This document shows, piece by piece, positions 7,799 through 16,975 of a stretch of 64,000 nucleotides of DNA. Source of the stretch: Bacillota bacterium (GTDB lineage: Bacteria; Bacillota; UBA4882; UBA8346); contig JAEVYU010000001.1 of assembly GCA_023392595.1 (NCBI GenBank), positions 20,182 through 84,181 of the forward strand. The letters are read 5' to 3'. The notes under the pieces are model-generated. The model saw nothing but the letters and a program-made list of their open reading frames with translations, had not been told where the DNA came from and did not search any database. The position numbers were made by a program, and so were the translations under genes. Numbering within the stretch: the stretch's first letter is position 1; every line of letters begins with the position of its first letter.

Positions 7799-9986
7799 AA
7801 ACCAAAATGTAAATTCCAAAAAATCAAAAAGTAGTGGGATGCCGTTTGAAATGATGAGTAAAATTAGCGGTATTTTAAGGTTGCCTTCTTTTCGGGAAGG
7901 ATTTTTAATCATTTTCTGCTTTTCTTTGCTGATTACCTTATTACAGTTTAATTTGTCGCCTCATACTTATGATTTGAAGGTTGGACAAGCCAGCAAAGTT
8001 GAGATCATCGCGCCCAAGGATGTCTCTGATCGGGAGGCGACCAGGCTTGCCCAGAAGGATGCTGTGGACCGGGCTTTAGAAATTGCAATGCAGGACCCGG
8101 ATAATTATCAAATCGACGAACAAGTAAGTCAGATGATTTCTTTTAAGCTCAATCGCTTTTTCGAGGCGATTGATTTATCCCGCAAAAAATATCTGGCCGA
8201 TCCGGCCAAGGCCCTTAGCCCAAATTCAATTCGAATTGAAAACTATAAAAAATTTTTTTACCAGACGCCCAGTTTCGGTACGTTAAAGCGGATAGTCCTA
8301 TTGCCGGATGACTTTTACCAGGAACTCAAAATCAGGAGTCATCAGCTTATCACCGACGTCGAGCAGCATCAGCGGATTGACTCGAAAAGCGTTGCCAGTA
8401 TCCGGCTTTTATTACCTCAAATGGTAGCGGAACAAAAAATATCCCCGGAAATCGCTCCAACGGTTGTCAACTTATTGGAGGCTGTCGTTCAACCCAATTT
8501 GATCATCAATGCCGCTAAAATCAAAAAAATTGAAAACCGGGTCCGCGGAGAAGTACCGGAAGTGGTTCATCATGCCGGCGAGGTATTGATTTCTAAAGAC
8601 CAGGTCGTTACTGAGAACGATTTAAAAATGTTGCAGGATTTGCACTTAATTGTCACCAAATCCAACCGTATTCAAGTTTTTTTGAGTTTATCCTGCTTTA
8701 TCCTTCTCCTTATTGGCCTGGGAACCCTTTATATTTGGCAATTTCACAATGAATTATTTAAGCAGGAGCGTTTGTTGTATCTGCTCTTGCTGCTACTTGT
8801 TATCGTAGTGGGGCTTGTTAAGGTATTATCCTTGACGGAGAATAACACCCTGCCTTATTTGGCTCCGATTAGTTTTGGTTCGATGCTGATGACGATCTTG
8901 ATTGACCCCCAATTGGCGCTGGCTATGACCGTGCTCCTCAGTTTGCTGGGGGGTATCGTTGTCGACTATAGTCTGGCGTTGACCATTTTTTATTTTGTGA
9001 GCGGCGTGATTCCTGTCCTGGTGCTTCTGAAATTCGGGCGTCAGAGAGATCTGGTGCGATGCGGTTTTATTTTAATGTTTGTCAATGCAGTTACCGTAAC
9101 TTTAATCAATCTACTTTTCCATACCACCTTTGATTATCAGGCGGTAATGCTTTCAATCGCCAATGGATTTTTATCGGCCGTGCTGGCCATCGGTTCTTTG
9201 CCGTTTCTGGAACATCTTTTCCGGCTTACTTCAGCCATCCGTTTGCTGGAGCTTTCCAATCCAGGCCACCCGTTGCTGCGAAGGCTCCAAATCGAAGCTC
9301 CGGGAACTTACCATCATAGTATCATGGTCGGCAATTTGGCTGAAGCCGCGGCTGAGGGCATCGGCGCGGATGCATTATGGGTTCGGGTAGGCTCTTATTA
9401 TCATGATATCGGGAAAATCAAACGGCCTTATTTCTTTGTAGAAAACCTTTTTACTCAGGATAATCCCCATGAAAAGCTCAATCCCACACTTAGTACCTTA
9501 ATCATTACCTACCATGTGAAAGAAGGAGCCGAAATTGCCAGAGAACATGGGTTACCGGAGAAATTGGTGGCAATTATTGAACAACATCATGGTACGGATT
9601 TGGTGCGCTACTTTTATAGACGTGCTTCAGAAAATGCGCAGGCTGAAAAAGAAAATTTAATCGAAGAGGATTTCCGGTATGAGGGACCAAAACCTCAAAC
9701 CAAGGAAGCCGCTTTGGTAATGTTGGCTGATTCGGTGGAGGCAGCTGTGAAGTCTATACCCAAGCCCACGCCTGCCAAAGTTGAAGCCCTGGTCCAGAGG
9801 ATTATTCGTGAACGATTGGATGACGGTCAATTCGATGAATGCAACTTGACTTTAAAAGATCTGAATAATGTTAAAAATAGCTTTATCAAAGTACTGGGTG
9901 GAATGTTCCATAACCGGATTGAGTACCCGGATAATGTCCTCCAGGAAATTGAAAGGAAGAAGACCAATGGCGATACTGGTAAATAA
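7785..9986 (+). CDS. pgpH: PgpH/YqfF-type membrane HD phosphodiesterase
   Basis: The protein is 733 residues. It has one N-terminal membrane segment, a 7TMR-HDED extracytoplasmic domain (roughly residues 60-300), a cluster of about seven membrane helices (about 300-470) and a C-terminal cytoplasmic HD domain. The HD metal ligands are visible: HHSIMVGN, the YYHDIGK box, and the EQHHG segment. Listeria PgpH of this architecture hydrolyses the second messenger c-di-AMP to pApA, which makes it a regulator of osmolyte balance and cell-wall stress. TTG 7785 follows AAAGGAG at good spacing and overlaps phoH. The stop overlaps ybeY by 20 nt. Confidence 0.92.
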   Translation: MELNENQNVNSKKSKSSGMPFEMMSKISGILRLPSFREGFLIIFCFSLLITLLQFNLSPHTYDLKVGQASKVEIIAPKDVSDREATRLAQKDAVDRALEIAMQDPDNYQIDEQVSQMISFKLNRFFEAIDLSRKKYLADPAKALSPNSIRIENYKKFFYQTPSFGTLKRIVLLPDDFYQELKIRSHQLITDVEQHQRIDSKSVASIRLLLPQMVAEQKISPEIAPTVVNLLEAVVQPNLIINAAKIKKIENRVRGEVPEVVHHAGEVLISKDQVVTENDLKMLQDLHLIVTKSNRIQVFLSLSCFILLLIGLGTLYIWQFHNELFKQERLLYLLLLLLVIVVGLVKVLSLTENNTLPYLAPISFGSMLMTILIDPQLALAMTVLLSLLGGIVVDYSLALTIFYFVSGVIPVLVLLKFGRQRDLVRCGFILMFVNAVTVTLINLLFHTTFDYQAVMLSIANGFLSAVLAIGSLPFLEHLFRLTSAIRLLELSNPGHPLLRRLQIEAPGTYHHSIMVGNLAEAAAEGIGADALWVRVGSYYHDIGKIKRPYFFVENLFTQDNPHEKLNPTLSTLIITYHVKEGAEIAREHGLPEKLVAIIEQHHGTDLVRYFYRRASENAQAEKENLIEEDFRYEGPKPQTKEAALVMLADSVEAAVKSIPKPTPAKVEALVQRIIRERLDDGQFDECNLTLKDLNNVKNSFIKVLGGMFHNRIEYPDNVLQEIERKKTNGDTGK

Positions 9987-10440
9987 TATTCAGAAAATCA
10001 TTCCGGTTGAGGAACAATGGCTCCATCTATTGGAAGATGTTTTACAAAACGCCTTGAATGCCCACAAAAAACCTCAATCCGAAGTCAGTGTTGTCTTAGT
10101 GGACAATCAATATATCCAGGAGTTAAACTCTCAATATCGCGGTTTGGACCAACCTACCGACGTGTTGTCTTTTGCCATGGAGGAAGATGTTACCGAAGGC
10201 CAAGATGTGTTGCCGGAGGATGCCCCGGAACTATTGGGCGATATTTTCATATCGATGGAACGTGCAGTTGATCAATCCAAAGAGTATGAGCATTCCTTAA
10301 TTCGTGAACTTAATTATCTGGCGATACACGGTTTATTGCATTTGTTGGGTTATGATCACCAAACCCCGGAAGATACGGCCGAGATGCGTGCTGAAGAGGA
10401 AAAAATCTTGGCTGCTTTTCAAATAGGGAGGAATATTTAA
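9967..10440 (+). CDS. ybeY: Endoribonuclease YbeY (16S rRNA maturation)
   Basis: The protein is 157 residues. It is a zinc-dependent endoribonuclease involved in 16S rRNA 3'-end maturation and ribosome quality control. The zinc-binding signature HGLLHLLGYDH is intact in the C-terminal third, and the family motif 'YRGLDQPTDVLSF' is clear. ATG 9967 lies inside the end of pgpH, preceded by GAAAGGAAGA. The stop codon is immediately followed by the start of the next gene. The phoH-pgpH-ybeY-dgkA-cdd-era order is a very conserved Firmicutes arrangement. Confidence 0.95.
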   Translation: MAILVNNIQKIIPVEEQWLHLLEDVLQNALNAHKKPQSEVSVVLVDNQYIQELNSQYRGLDQPTDVLSFAMEEDVTEGQDVLPEDAPELLGDIFISMERAVDQSKEYEHSLIRELNYLAIHGLLHLLGYDHQTPEDTAEMRAEEEKILAAFQIGRNI

Positions 10441-11139
10441 TTGAGGTCGAGAAGCCTCCTGGACTCGTTTAATAATGCTTTTGAAGGAATAATTTATGCA
10501 TTTAAGACACAGCGCAATATCCGTTTGCACTTTCTGGCCACCGGCGGAGTGTTGATCTTGTCACTACTTCTTCAATTGACAAAATTGGAGATTTTGATCC
10601 TCTTTATGACCATCGCTTTTGTGATTGTAACGGAGATGATTAATACTGCTTTAGAGGTGACTGTTGATTTAATAACCCCGGACTATCATCCTTTGGCGGC
10701 AATTATCAAAAATGTCTCTGCCGGCGCCGTTCTGGTTGCTGCGGTATTGGCGATCATCGTCGGGTATCTGATTTTTGCTCCCAAGTTTGACCCGCTGATT
10801 CCCAGAGTGATTGAGTCCTTACAGAAAGCTCCCGCCTATCTGAGTCTGGTAGCTATTTTATTGACGATTGTCGTGGTTATCGTTAGCAAGTCAATTACCA
10901 AAAAGGCGCGACTTATTCAGGGGGGCATGCCCAGCGGCCATACGGCGCTTGGAGCTTCGGCCGCCACGGCTATTTTTTTTATCTGTCACAACAGCTTAGT
11001 TTTCTTCTTAGCAGGGTTTCTAGTGCTATTGATCGCAGAGAGCAGGGTTGAAAACCAGATTCATACCTGGCCCGAGGTCATTGCCGGAGGTACGCTTGGA
11101 TGTTTAATTTCTCTGGTTGTGTTTCAAATACTGAAATAG
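10441..11139 (+). CDS. DgkA-type lipid kinase fused to a PAP2-type phosphatase
   Basis: The protein is 232 residues. Residues 1 to about 115 are a DgkA/undecaprenol-kinase domain with three membrane helices and the catalytic EMINTALE motif. Residues from about 125 to the end form a PAP2-like membrane phosphatase domain with the PSGH signature and a later SR...H block. The kinase half makes undecaprenyl phosphate or phosphatidic acid; the phosphatase half could act on the matching pyrophosphate, so the fusion may recycle the wall lipid carrier. TTG 10441 follows ybeY with no gap, and a GGGAGG site sits in the end of ybeY. Such fusions occur in other Clostridia-like genomes. Confidence 0.85.
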   Translation: MRSRSLLDSFNNAFEGIIYAFKTQRNIRLHFLATGGVLILSLLLQLTKLEILILFMTIAFVIVTEMINTALEVTVDLITPDYHPLAAIIKNVSAGAVLVAAVLAIIVGYLIFAPKFDPLIPRVIESLQKAPAYLSLVAILLTIVVVIVSKSITKKARLIQGGMPSGHTALGASAATAIFFICHNSLVFFLAGFLVLLIAESRVENQIHTWPEVIAGGTLGCLISLVVFQILK

Positions 11140-11155
11140 AGGGGAAATTTTAAGC

Positions 11156-11578
11156 ATGAATGAAACTCAAAAACAGGAATTGATTCAAACCGCTATGAAT
11201 GCCCGCCAAAAGGCATATGCGCCTTATTCACACTTTCAAGTAGGCGCTGCTTTGCTAGGGAAATCGGGCCGTATTTATAGCGGCTGCAATGTGGAAAACG
11301 CATCTTTCGGCGCTACCATATGCGCGGAACGTACGGCAGCGGTAAAGGCTGTGTCTGAAGGAGAGAGAGGTTTTGAAGCTCTGGTTGTGGCCACGGACGG
11401 GACAGAGCCTGCTGCGCCTTGCGGGATTTGCCGTCAATTTCTGGCTGAGTTTGGATTGGAATTAATTTTAATTTTAGTAAATCTGGAAGGGAAAAAGATC
11501 GAAACCACTCTGGCCCAATATTTACCGGGAGCTTTCACTCCCAAAAATCTGAATGAATCTCTGGAAACCACATCGTGA
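11156..11578 (+). CDS. cdd: Cytidine deaminase
   Basis: The protein is 140 residues, the size of the homotetrameric class. It deaminates cytidine and deoxycytidine in pyrimidine salvage. Zinc ligands C56 (in ICAER), C88 and C91 (in PCGIC) and the catalytic E58 are intact, as is the substrate motif NVENASFG. The start has a GAGGGGAAA site 8-9 nt upstream. It lies between dgkA and era, the usual Firmicutes position. Confidence 0.95.
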   Translation: MNETQKQELIQTAMNARQKAYAPYSHFQVGAALLGKSGRIYSGCNVENASFGATICAERTAAVKAVSEGERGFEALVVATDGTEPAAPCGICRQFLAEFGLELILILVNLEGKKIETTLAQYLPGAFTPKNLNESLETTS

Positions 11579-11675
11579 ATCCATTGATTATTGCATCGCG
11601 GTTAAAAATGTTTATTTTACCAACAGATTTGAGCTGCCTTTTCGGGTGGTTTGATTGAGACATGGAGGGCTAAAA

Positions 11676-12146
11676 TTGGAAGATTCGGTTATAAGTATAG
11701 AAATCGTGACATCAGTGGATGATTATTTGCGGGAGATTTTGCTTAGTATTGATGAGGAGGTCTTTGGTCCTGCCAGTTTAAATGAATGGTCTTTACCGCC
11801 GTTCCTGCACTATGGGAGAGTCTACCTGGCCAGATTAAATGGTAAGCCGGTCGGGATTGCCCAGTTAATGAGAGATTGGCGTGATTCGGAACTGGTTTAC
11901 TTGTACGGTTATGCAGTGGCCCTCGATTATCAAGGAAATGGAGTGGGGACTGCTCTTTTGAGGCATATTTTTGAGGCCATGCCCAGAGCCGGATTTACCA
12001 GACTCCAATTAACCGTTCATCCGGAAAACAAGGCAGCGCTCCATATTTATGAAGATAAGTTTCAAATGAAACGAATGGGATTTTTAAAAGACTACTATGG
12101 CCCCGGAGAAGACCGGTGGTTACTGGAGTGGAATTGGGAAAAATAA
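11676..12146 (+). CDS. GNAT-family N-acetyltransferase
   Basis: The protein is about 156 residues with a complete GNAT fold. The acetyl-CoA pyrophosphate loop is QGNGVGTAL, and a C-terminal 'HPENKAALHIYEDKF' helix-strand motif follows. The substrate is not predictable; the RimI-like end suggests a protein N-terminus or a small amine. TTG 11676 lies 7 nt after GGAGGG, while the in-frame TTG at 11655 precedes that site. The stop overlaps the era start by one base, so the two are probably translated from one message. Confidence 0.8.
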   Translation: MEDSVISIEIVTSVDDYLREILLSIDEEVFGPASLNEWSLPPFLHYGRVYLARLNGKPVGIAQLMRDWRDSELVYLYGYAVALDYQGNGVGTALLRHIFEAMPRAGFTRLQLTVHPENKAALHIYEDKFQMKRMGFLKDYYGPGEDRWLLEWNWEK

Positions 12147-13060
12147 TGAATAATAATTCATTGATGAATCATAAATTTAAATCAGGTTTTGTAGCCTTAA
12201 TTGGCCGGCCGAATGTTGGGAAATCAAGTCTTTTCAATAACTTCATTGGACAGAAAATAACAATTACTTCCGAGAAGCCTCAAACGACCCGGAATTCCTT
12301 GCGCGGTATTTTAACGACTGAAGATTATCAGATAGTCTGGGTTGATACCCCCGGCTTACATCGACCCCTTCACCGTTTGGGCGATCAAATGAACCGGGCT
12401 GCCCAATTGGTTTTACCCGATGTGGATTTAATCCTTTGGGTTTTGGACAGCAGCGCCGGGTTTACACCGGCGGACCAAAAAGTGGCCGATGTTTTGAAAG
12501 AAACCACGACTCCGGTATTTGTGTTGTGGAATAAAGATGATTTGGTGGCTGACGATAACGAGCCTCCTCAAATAGGAGCTTTCGAGCGGCAATTCCGGGT
12601 TTCGGCTCAAACCGGCCGGGGTATTCCACAGTTGCTGGCGGCAATTGCCGATCAACTCCCTGTTGGACCGGCTTTTTATCCGCCGGATCAAATCACCGAT
12701 CATCCCGAACGATTTATCGCAGCCGAGTTCTTAAGGGAGAAGGTCCTTCAATTCACTCAAGACGAAGTGCCTCATGCCATAGCGGTTCAAGTGGAAGAAA
12801 TGAAGGAACGCAGTAATGGCAGGATTTATATCGAAGCTACCCTTTACGTGGAGCGGGACTCTCAAAAAGGGATCATTATCGGGGCCGGAGGAGAGCGCTT
12901 AAAAAGTATTGGAAAAGCCGCCCGGGAAGATCTGGAACTTTTGCTGGACGCGCCCGTTTTTTTAAATCTATGGGTGAAAGTACGGAAAAATTGGCGCAAC
13001 CATGAGGCCTCCTTGAAGGAATTCGGTTATTGGGATGATACCCGTAATCGGGATAGGTGA
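12146..13060 (+). CDS. era: GTPase Era
   Basis: The protein is 304 residues. It is a GTPase that binds the 3' end of 16S rRNA and assists 30S subunit assembly. G1 GRPNVGKS (residues 20-27), G3 DTPG, G4 NKDD and a C-terminal KH domain with GAGGERLKSIGKAAR are all present. ATG 12146 overlaps the stop of the acetyltransferase gene (TAATG). It is functionally linked with ybeY upstream, since both act on 16S rRNA. Confidence 0.96.
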   Translation: MNNNSLMNHKFKSGFVALIGRPNVGKSSLFNNFIGQKITITSEKPQTTRNSLRGILTTEDYQIVWVDTPGLHRPLHRLGDQMNRAAQLVLPDVDLILWVLDSSAGFTPADQKVADVLKETTTPVFVLWNKDDLVADDNEPPQIGAFERQFRVSAQTGRGIPQLLAAIADQLPVGPAFYPPDQITDHPERFIAAEFLREKVLQFTQDEVPHAIAVQVEEMKERSNGRIYIEATLYVERDSQKGIIIGAGGERLKSIGKAAREDLELLLDAPVFLNLWVKVRKNWRNHEASLKEFGYWDDTRNRDR

Positions 13061-13077
13061 TCATGCGGGAGTTGAAT

Positions 13078-14397
13078 ATGGGTAAGCTCACGAAGATTTT
13101 GATAGGGATTGGGTGTTTGATGATTGGATACAACCTAAATCCGGTGATGGCTGCCAATTTACGGCCCGTAAAAGTTGGTTTGGCAGTTGATCAGGATGCC
13201 ATAACCCTTGGGGTAGCGGATAGCGAAGCTATTTTGGATTTGACCGGTGTCGAACCGGTTAATCTTCCGATTCCCGGCGAACAGGTCATTTTTACGGCAT
13301 GTAACGATACTTTGGAGCTTGATGGTGTCCCTATGGGTGCAGGCCCAGTTTTAGTGATTCCGGGCCAAAGTCCTTTAATGTGGAATAATCACCGTTACCG
13401 GGGTGGTTTTTTAATATCTGCAAAAAACAACCATATTAATTTGATTGATTATATTTCTCTTGATGATTATTTACGGGGCGTGGTACCCCGGGAGGTAATG
13501 GCATCATGGCCTCCAGCTACGCTTAGAGCCCAGGCGATAGCAGCCAGAACTTATGCTATTTCCTCTTTGGGCCGACATGCCAATCATGGTTTTGATCTTT
13601 GCCCAACCGATCATTGTCAAGTATATGGAGGAATTGATTACGAAAAACCCAGCACCAATTTGGCGGTGGATAGTACCTCGGGTCAAATTATCACCTATCG
13701 TGGCAGAGTGATTTCGGCCGTATATCATTCTTCCTCAGGAGGTTCGACCTTCGAAGCTGCCTCTGTGTGGAATGAGAGTGTACCTTATTTGAAACCGACG
13801 GTTGATTGGGATCAAAATTCACCGTATAATCAATGGACACGCTCTATGAACTGGGAAGACCTTCAAGGTATGGCAAGCCGTTTTTATCCGTCAGTGGGAC
13901 AGCTGCAGCAAATTTCAGGGGTCAGTTACAGTCCGGACGGTAAATTATTGCAAGTTACCCTTCAGGGTAATTTGGATTCCAAGATTCTCAGCGGTGAACA
14001 ATTTCGGTCTTTGACAGGGCTCCCTAGCGTTAAAGCTCAAATCGGAGTAATTTACGGACCCCTGCCGTTTATCAATTTGTGGTGGATTCCCGGTAGCCCT
14101 TATCCTCAGGCTTTAATGGCGGATACCGACATCCCAGGGCTTTTTGCGGATGTTTTGATGCCGCCGTGGGATCTCCCGGATCCATGGTCCTGGCTGCAGG
14201 ATAAGGCGCCGCTTCGAATTGTACTTCGGGGTTCGGGCTGGGGACATGGAGTGGGTATGAGTCAATGGGGAGCCAAGGGCATGGCGGAAGCCGGGTATAA
14301 CGAAAGGCAGATTTTGGAACATTATTACCCTGGGGCCGTGATCACGGATGTCAATAATCTTCGCATGGATGGGAGTAAAAGCAATGCAGGTCAATGA
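13078..14397 (+). CDS. SpoIID/LytB-domain exported protein
   Basis: The protein is about 439 residues. The N-terminal signal segment ends near PVMAA, and a SpoIID domain covers the rest with the hallmark 'REVMASWPPATLRAQAIAA' helix and the C-terminal GWGHGVGMSQWGA motif. SpoIID is a lytic transglycosylase that degrades peptidoglycan during engulfment, and related LytB-type proteins modify amidase activity. Whether this is spoIID itself or a vegetative paralogue cannot be decided from position, because spoIID is not normally next to era. ATG 13078 follows GGGAG at 6-nt spacing. The 3' end overlaps queA by 14 nt. Confidence 0.82.
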   Translation: MGKLTKILIGIGCLMIGYNLNPVMAANLRPVKVGLAVDQDAITLGVADSEAILDLTGVEPVNLPIPGEQVIFTACNDTLELDGVPMGAGPVLVIPGQSPLMWNNHRYRGGFLISAKNNHINLIDYISLDDYLRGVVPREVMASWPPATLRAQAIAARTYAISSLGRHANHGFDLCPTDHCQVYGGIDYEKPSTNLAVDSTSGQIITYRGRVISAVYHSSSGGSTFEAASVWNESVPYLKPTVDWDQNSPYNQWTRSMNWEDLQGMASRFYPSVGQLQQISGVSYSPDGKLLQVTLQGNLDSKILSGEQFRSLTGLPSVKAQIGVIYGPLPFINLWWIPGSPYPQALMADTDIPGLFADVLMPPWDLPDPWSWLQDKAPLRIVLRGSGWGHGVGMSQWGAKGMAEAGYNERQILEHYYPGAVITDVNNLRMDGSKSNAGQ

Positions 14398-15406
14398 ATT
14401 TGATTACTTGTTGCCACCAGAATTAATTGCGCAAGTCCCTGAAGAACCCCGGGATCATTCGCGTTTGCTGGTGGCCGATTGCAATCGTAAAAGCATGAAG
14501 GATTACCATTTTTACGATATTGTCCAATTTTTGGAACCCGGTGATTTGATCATTTTCAACGATACCAGAGTTATTCCGGCCCGCCTATTTGCCACCCGTG
14601 AAAGTACCGGGGCGAGGGTTGAGGTTTTTTTAATCCGGGAACTCGGTCAGAATGCATGGGAGTGTTTGGTGCGCCCCGGAAAGCGGAGTAAACCCGGAGT
14701 AGAGTTGATATTTCCAGAAAATATTGTTGGAAAAGTTTCGGGAGTGGTTGAAGGCGGTGGCAGAATTGTTCAGTTTCCTCCGGAACTGCATTTTAGAGAG
14801 TGGCTCCAAAGGAGCGGAGAAACTCCTTTACCGCCATACATTCACAATAAACAAGTTGATCCCGAACGATATCAGACCATTTATTCAAAACATGAGGGTT
14901 CGGTGGCTGCTCCTACGGCAGGCCTCCATTTTACGGATGGGGTATTGGAAAAACTGAAAGCAAATGGAGTTCAGTTGGGATTTTTAACGCTCCATGTGGG
15001 CTTGGGGACTTTTCGTCCGGTAAAAACCGAAGTGGTGGAAGAGCATCATATGCATTCGGAAATTTTTTCTTTGCCGAGTGATCTGGTACAGAAAATTCGA
15101 GAAACCAAAAAAGCGGGTAAACGTGTTATTGCGGTAGGAACTACGGTAGTCAGGGTATTGGAATCTCAGGCGCGCGAAGACGGCAGCTTGCTCCCGGGTT
15201 CCGGCGAGACCGCTATTTTTATATATCCCGGATATCAATTTAAAATCATTGACGGACTGATAACCAATTTTCATTTGCCAAAATCCACTTTGCTGATGTT
15301 AGTATCAGCCTTTGCCGGACGGCAATTTATCGCGGATTGTTATCACCATGCCGTGGAGGAACGGTACCGTTTCTTCAGTTTTGGAGATGCCATGTTTATA
15401 AAGTAA
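14384..15406 (+). CDS. queA: tRNA preQ1(34) S-adenosylmethionine ribosyltransferase-isomerase QueA
   Basis: The protein is 340 residues. It transfers and isomerises the ribosyl part of SAM onto preQ1 in the tRNA wobble position, forming epoxyqueuosine. The family blocks 'RDHSRLLV', 'FNDTRVIPARL', 'AAPTAGLHFT', 'LHVGLGTF' and 'NFHLPKSTLLMLVSAF' are complete. ATG 14384 lies in the end of the SpoIID gene with a GGGAG site. It is followed by tgt, the enzyme that acts one step earlier in queuosine synthesis, which is a standard pair. Confidence 0.96.
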   Translation: MQVNEFDYLLPPELIAQVPEEPRDHSRLLVADCNRKSMKDYHFYDIVQFLEPGDLIIFNDTRVIPARLFATRESTGARVEVFLIRELGQNAWECLVRPGKRSKPGVELIFPENIVGKVSGVVEGGGRIVQFPPELHFREWLQRSGETPLPPYIHNKQVDPERYQTIYSKHEGSVAAPTAGLHFTDGVLEKLKANGVQLGFLTLHVGLGTFRPVKTEVVEEHHMHSEIFSLPSDLVQKIRETKKAGKRVIAVGTTVVRVLESQAREDGSLLPGSGETAIFIYPGYQFKIIDGLITNFHLPKSTLLMLVSAFAGRQFIADCYHHAVEERYRFFSFGDAMFIK

Positions 15407-15451
15407 AGGTTTTATGAATAAAAGTTTTATAAAAAAAATAAGAGGTTTCCG

Positions 15452-16567
15452 ATGTCATTTTCCTTTCAAATTCACAAAAAATCCAATGAAAATAGGGGCC
15501 GGTTGGGTTTATTGACTACATCTCACAACCAAATCGAAACGCCGGTTTTCATGCCTGTAGGCACCCAAGGCGCGGTTAAGGCTATGACGGTCGATGATTT
15601 GAATCAAATAGGATTTAAAATCATTCTTGGAAATACATATCATCTTTATCTCCGTCCAGGATCGGATATTGTAAGGGAGGCCGGGGGCTTACACTCATTC
15701 ATTCACTGGAACGGTTCCATGTTAACGGATAGTGGAGGTTTTCAAGTATTCAGCTTGGCCAAGTTGACAAAAGTCACCGAAGAAGGTGTTACATTTAAAT
15801 CCCATATTGATGGTTCGGCTCATTTGTTCTCCCCGGAGCGTGTGATGGAGATTGAGTCCGATTTGGGGGCCGATATAGCCATGCCCTTTGATGTATGCTT
15901 GCCGTACCCTTCTGAATACAGAGCGGCCAAAGAAGCAATGGAACGGACAACCCGCTGGGCGGAAAGGTGTTTAAAAGCGCACCGCCGGCAGAATCAAGTT
16001 CTCTTTGGGATCGTTCAGGGCGTCACTTACCGGGATTTACGCTTGGAAAGCGCTAAGGCTTTATCCAGCTTAGGATTTCCAGGCTATGCCATTGGAGGCT
16101 TGAGCGTAGGAGAACCTAAACCATTGATGTATGAGGCATTAGACTATACCGTACCTGCTCTTCCTGAAGATAAACCCCGCTATTTAATGGGAGTCGGCTC
16201 GCCGGATGCTTTATGGGAGGGGGTTGAACGGGGAGTCGACATGTTTGATTGTGTTTTTCCAACCCGCATTGCCCGGCATGGAACAGCATTGACCTCCGGA
16301 GGAAGGGTTTTGATCCGTGATGCTCAATATGCCAGGGATTACGGACCCCTTGACCCCAAATGTGGGTGTTACACTTGCAAAACTGGTTATTCCAGAGCGT
16401 ATATCCGTCATTTGTTTAAGGCGGGAGAGTTTTTGGGGGGGTATTTAATTACTTACCACAATTTATATTTTTTAAAGCGAATCATGGAAGAAATCAAAGA
16501 GGGACTGAGAACCGACACCTTTAAGGAACGAAAACAGGAATTTTTCAGGCAATATGAGGGTGAATAA
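15452..16567 (+). CDS. tgt: tRNA-guanine transglycosylase
   Basis: The protein is 371 residues. It exchanges guanine-34 of GUN-anticodon tRNAs for preQ1. The catalytic aspartate block DSGGFQVFSL, the second DCVFPTRIARHGTA block and the C-terminal zinc site (CGCYTC followed by a downstream His) are intact. The start ATG has an AAGAGG site. The queA-tgt-yajC-secDF order is widely conserved; here a hydrolase and four other genes separate yajC from secD. Confidence 0.96.
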   Translation: MSFSFQIHKKSNENRGRLGLLTTSHNQIETPVFMPVGTQGAVKAMTVDDLNQIGFKIILGNTYHLYLRPGSDIVREAGGLHSFIHWNGSMLTDSGGFQVFSLAKLTKVTEEGVTFKSHIDGSAHLFSPERVMEIESDLGADIAMPFDVCLPYPSEYRAAKEAMERTTRWAERCLKAHRRQNQVLFGIVQGVTYRDLRLESAKALSSLGFPGYAIGGLSVGEPKPLMYEALDYTVPALPEDKPRYLMGVGSPDALWEGVERGVDMFDCVFPTRIARHGTALTSGGRVLIRDAQYARDYGPLDPKCGCYTCKTGYSRAYIRHLFKAGEFLGGYLITYHNLYFLKRIMEEIKEGLRTDTFKERKQEFFRQYEGE

Positions 16568-16622
16568 AAGGAAAACCATGTTTTTTGTCGAATAAATAAT
16601 TTGTTTAAAAGGAGGTGATAGT

Positions 16623-16922
16623 ATGAACTTATTATTAGCCGCAGCCCAGCCCGCAGCAGCTGGCAATGCAGGATTGATTCAAATCCTAATTTTGGTGGGG
16701 TTTTTCGCGATTTTTTATTTTTTGATGATAGCGCCCCAACGTAAACAACAAAAACAAAGACAAGCAATGTTAAATAGCCTGAAAAAAGGCGATAAAGTTA
16801 TCACCGTGGGTGGCTTACACGGTGAAGTCGTTGACTTAGATGATGATGATGTTAGATTAAAAGTCGCTGATAAAGTAGAATTAAAGTTTTCCCGCAGTTC
16901 AGTGCAAAAAGTTAAAAATTAA
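16623..16922 (+). CDS. yajC: Preprotein translocase subunit YajC
   Basis: The protein is 99 residues with one N-terminal membrane helix (about residues 15-38) and a charged cytoplasmic tail containing 'PQRKQQKQ' and 'GDKVITVGGLHGEV', typical of YajC. It is an accessory partner of SecDF in the holo-translocon. The Shine-Dalgarno is near perfect (AAAGGAGGTGATA). A terminator begins at its stop codon, so despite the conserved neighbourhood it is not simply co-transcribed with secD. Confidence 0.93.
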   Translation: MNLLLAAAQPAAAGNAGLIQILILVGFFAIFYFLMIAPQRKQQKQRQAMLNSLKKGDKVITVGGLHGEVVDLDDDDVRLKVADKVELKFSRSSVQKVKN

Positions 16923-16947
16923 GAGAGTCTTGACTCTCTTTTTTTTA
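16921..16947 (+). terminator. Intrinsic terminator of the queA-tgt-yajC unit
   Basis: A perfect 9-bp stem AAGAGAGTC/GACTCTCTT with a 2-nt loop is followed by eight T. The stem starts in the yajC stop codon. Confidence 0.88.
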
Positions 16948-16975
16948 TAGAAAAAACAATAGGAGGGTAGAAAAA

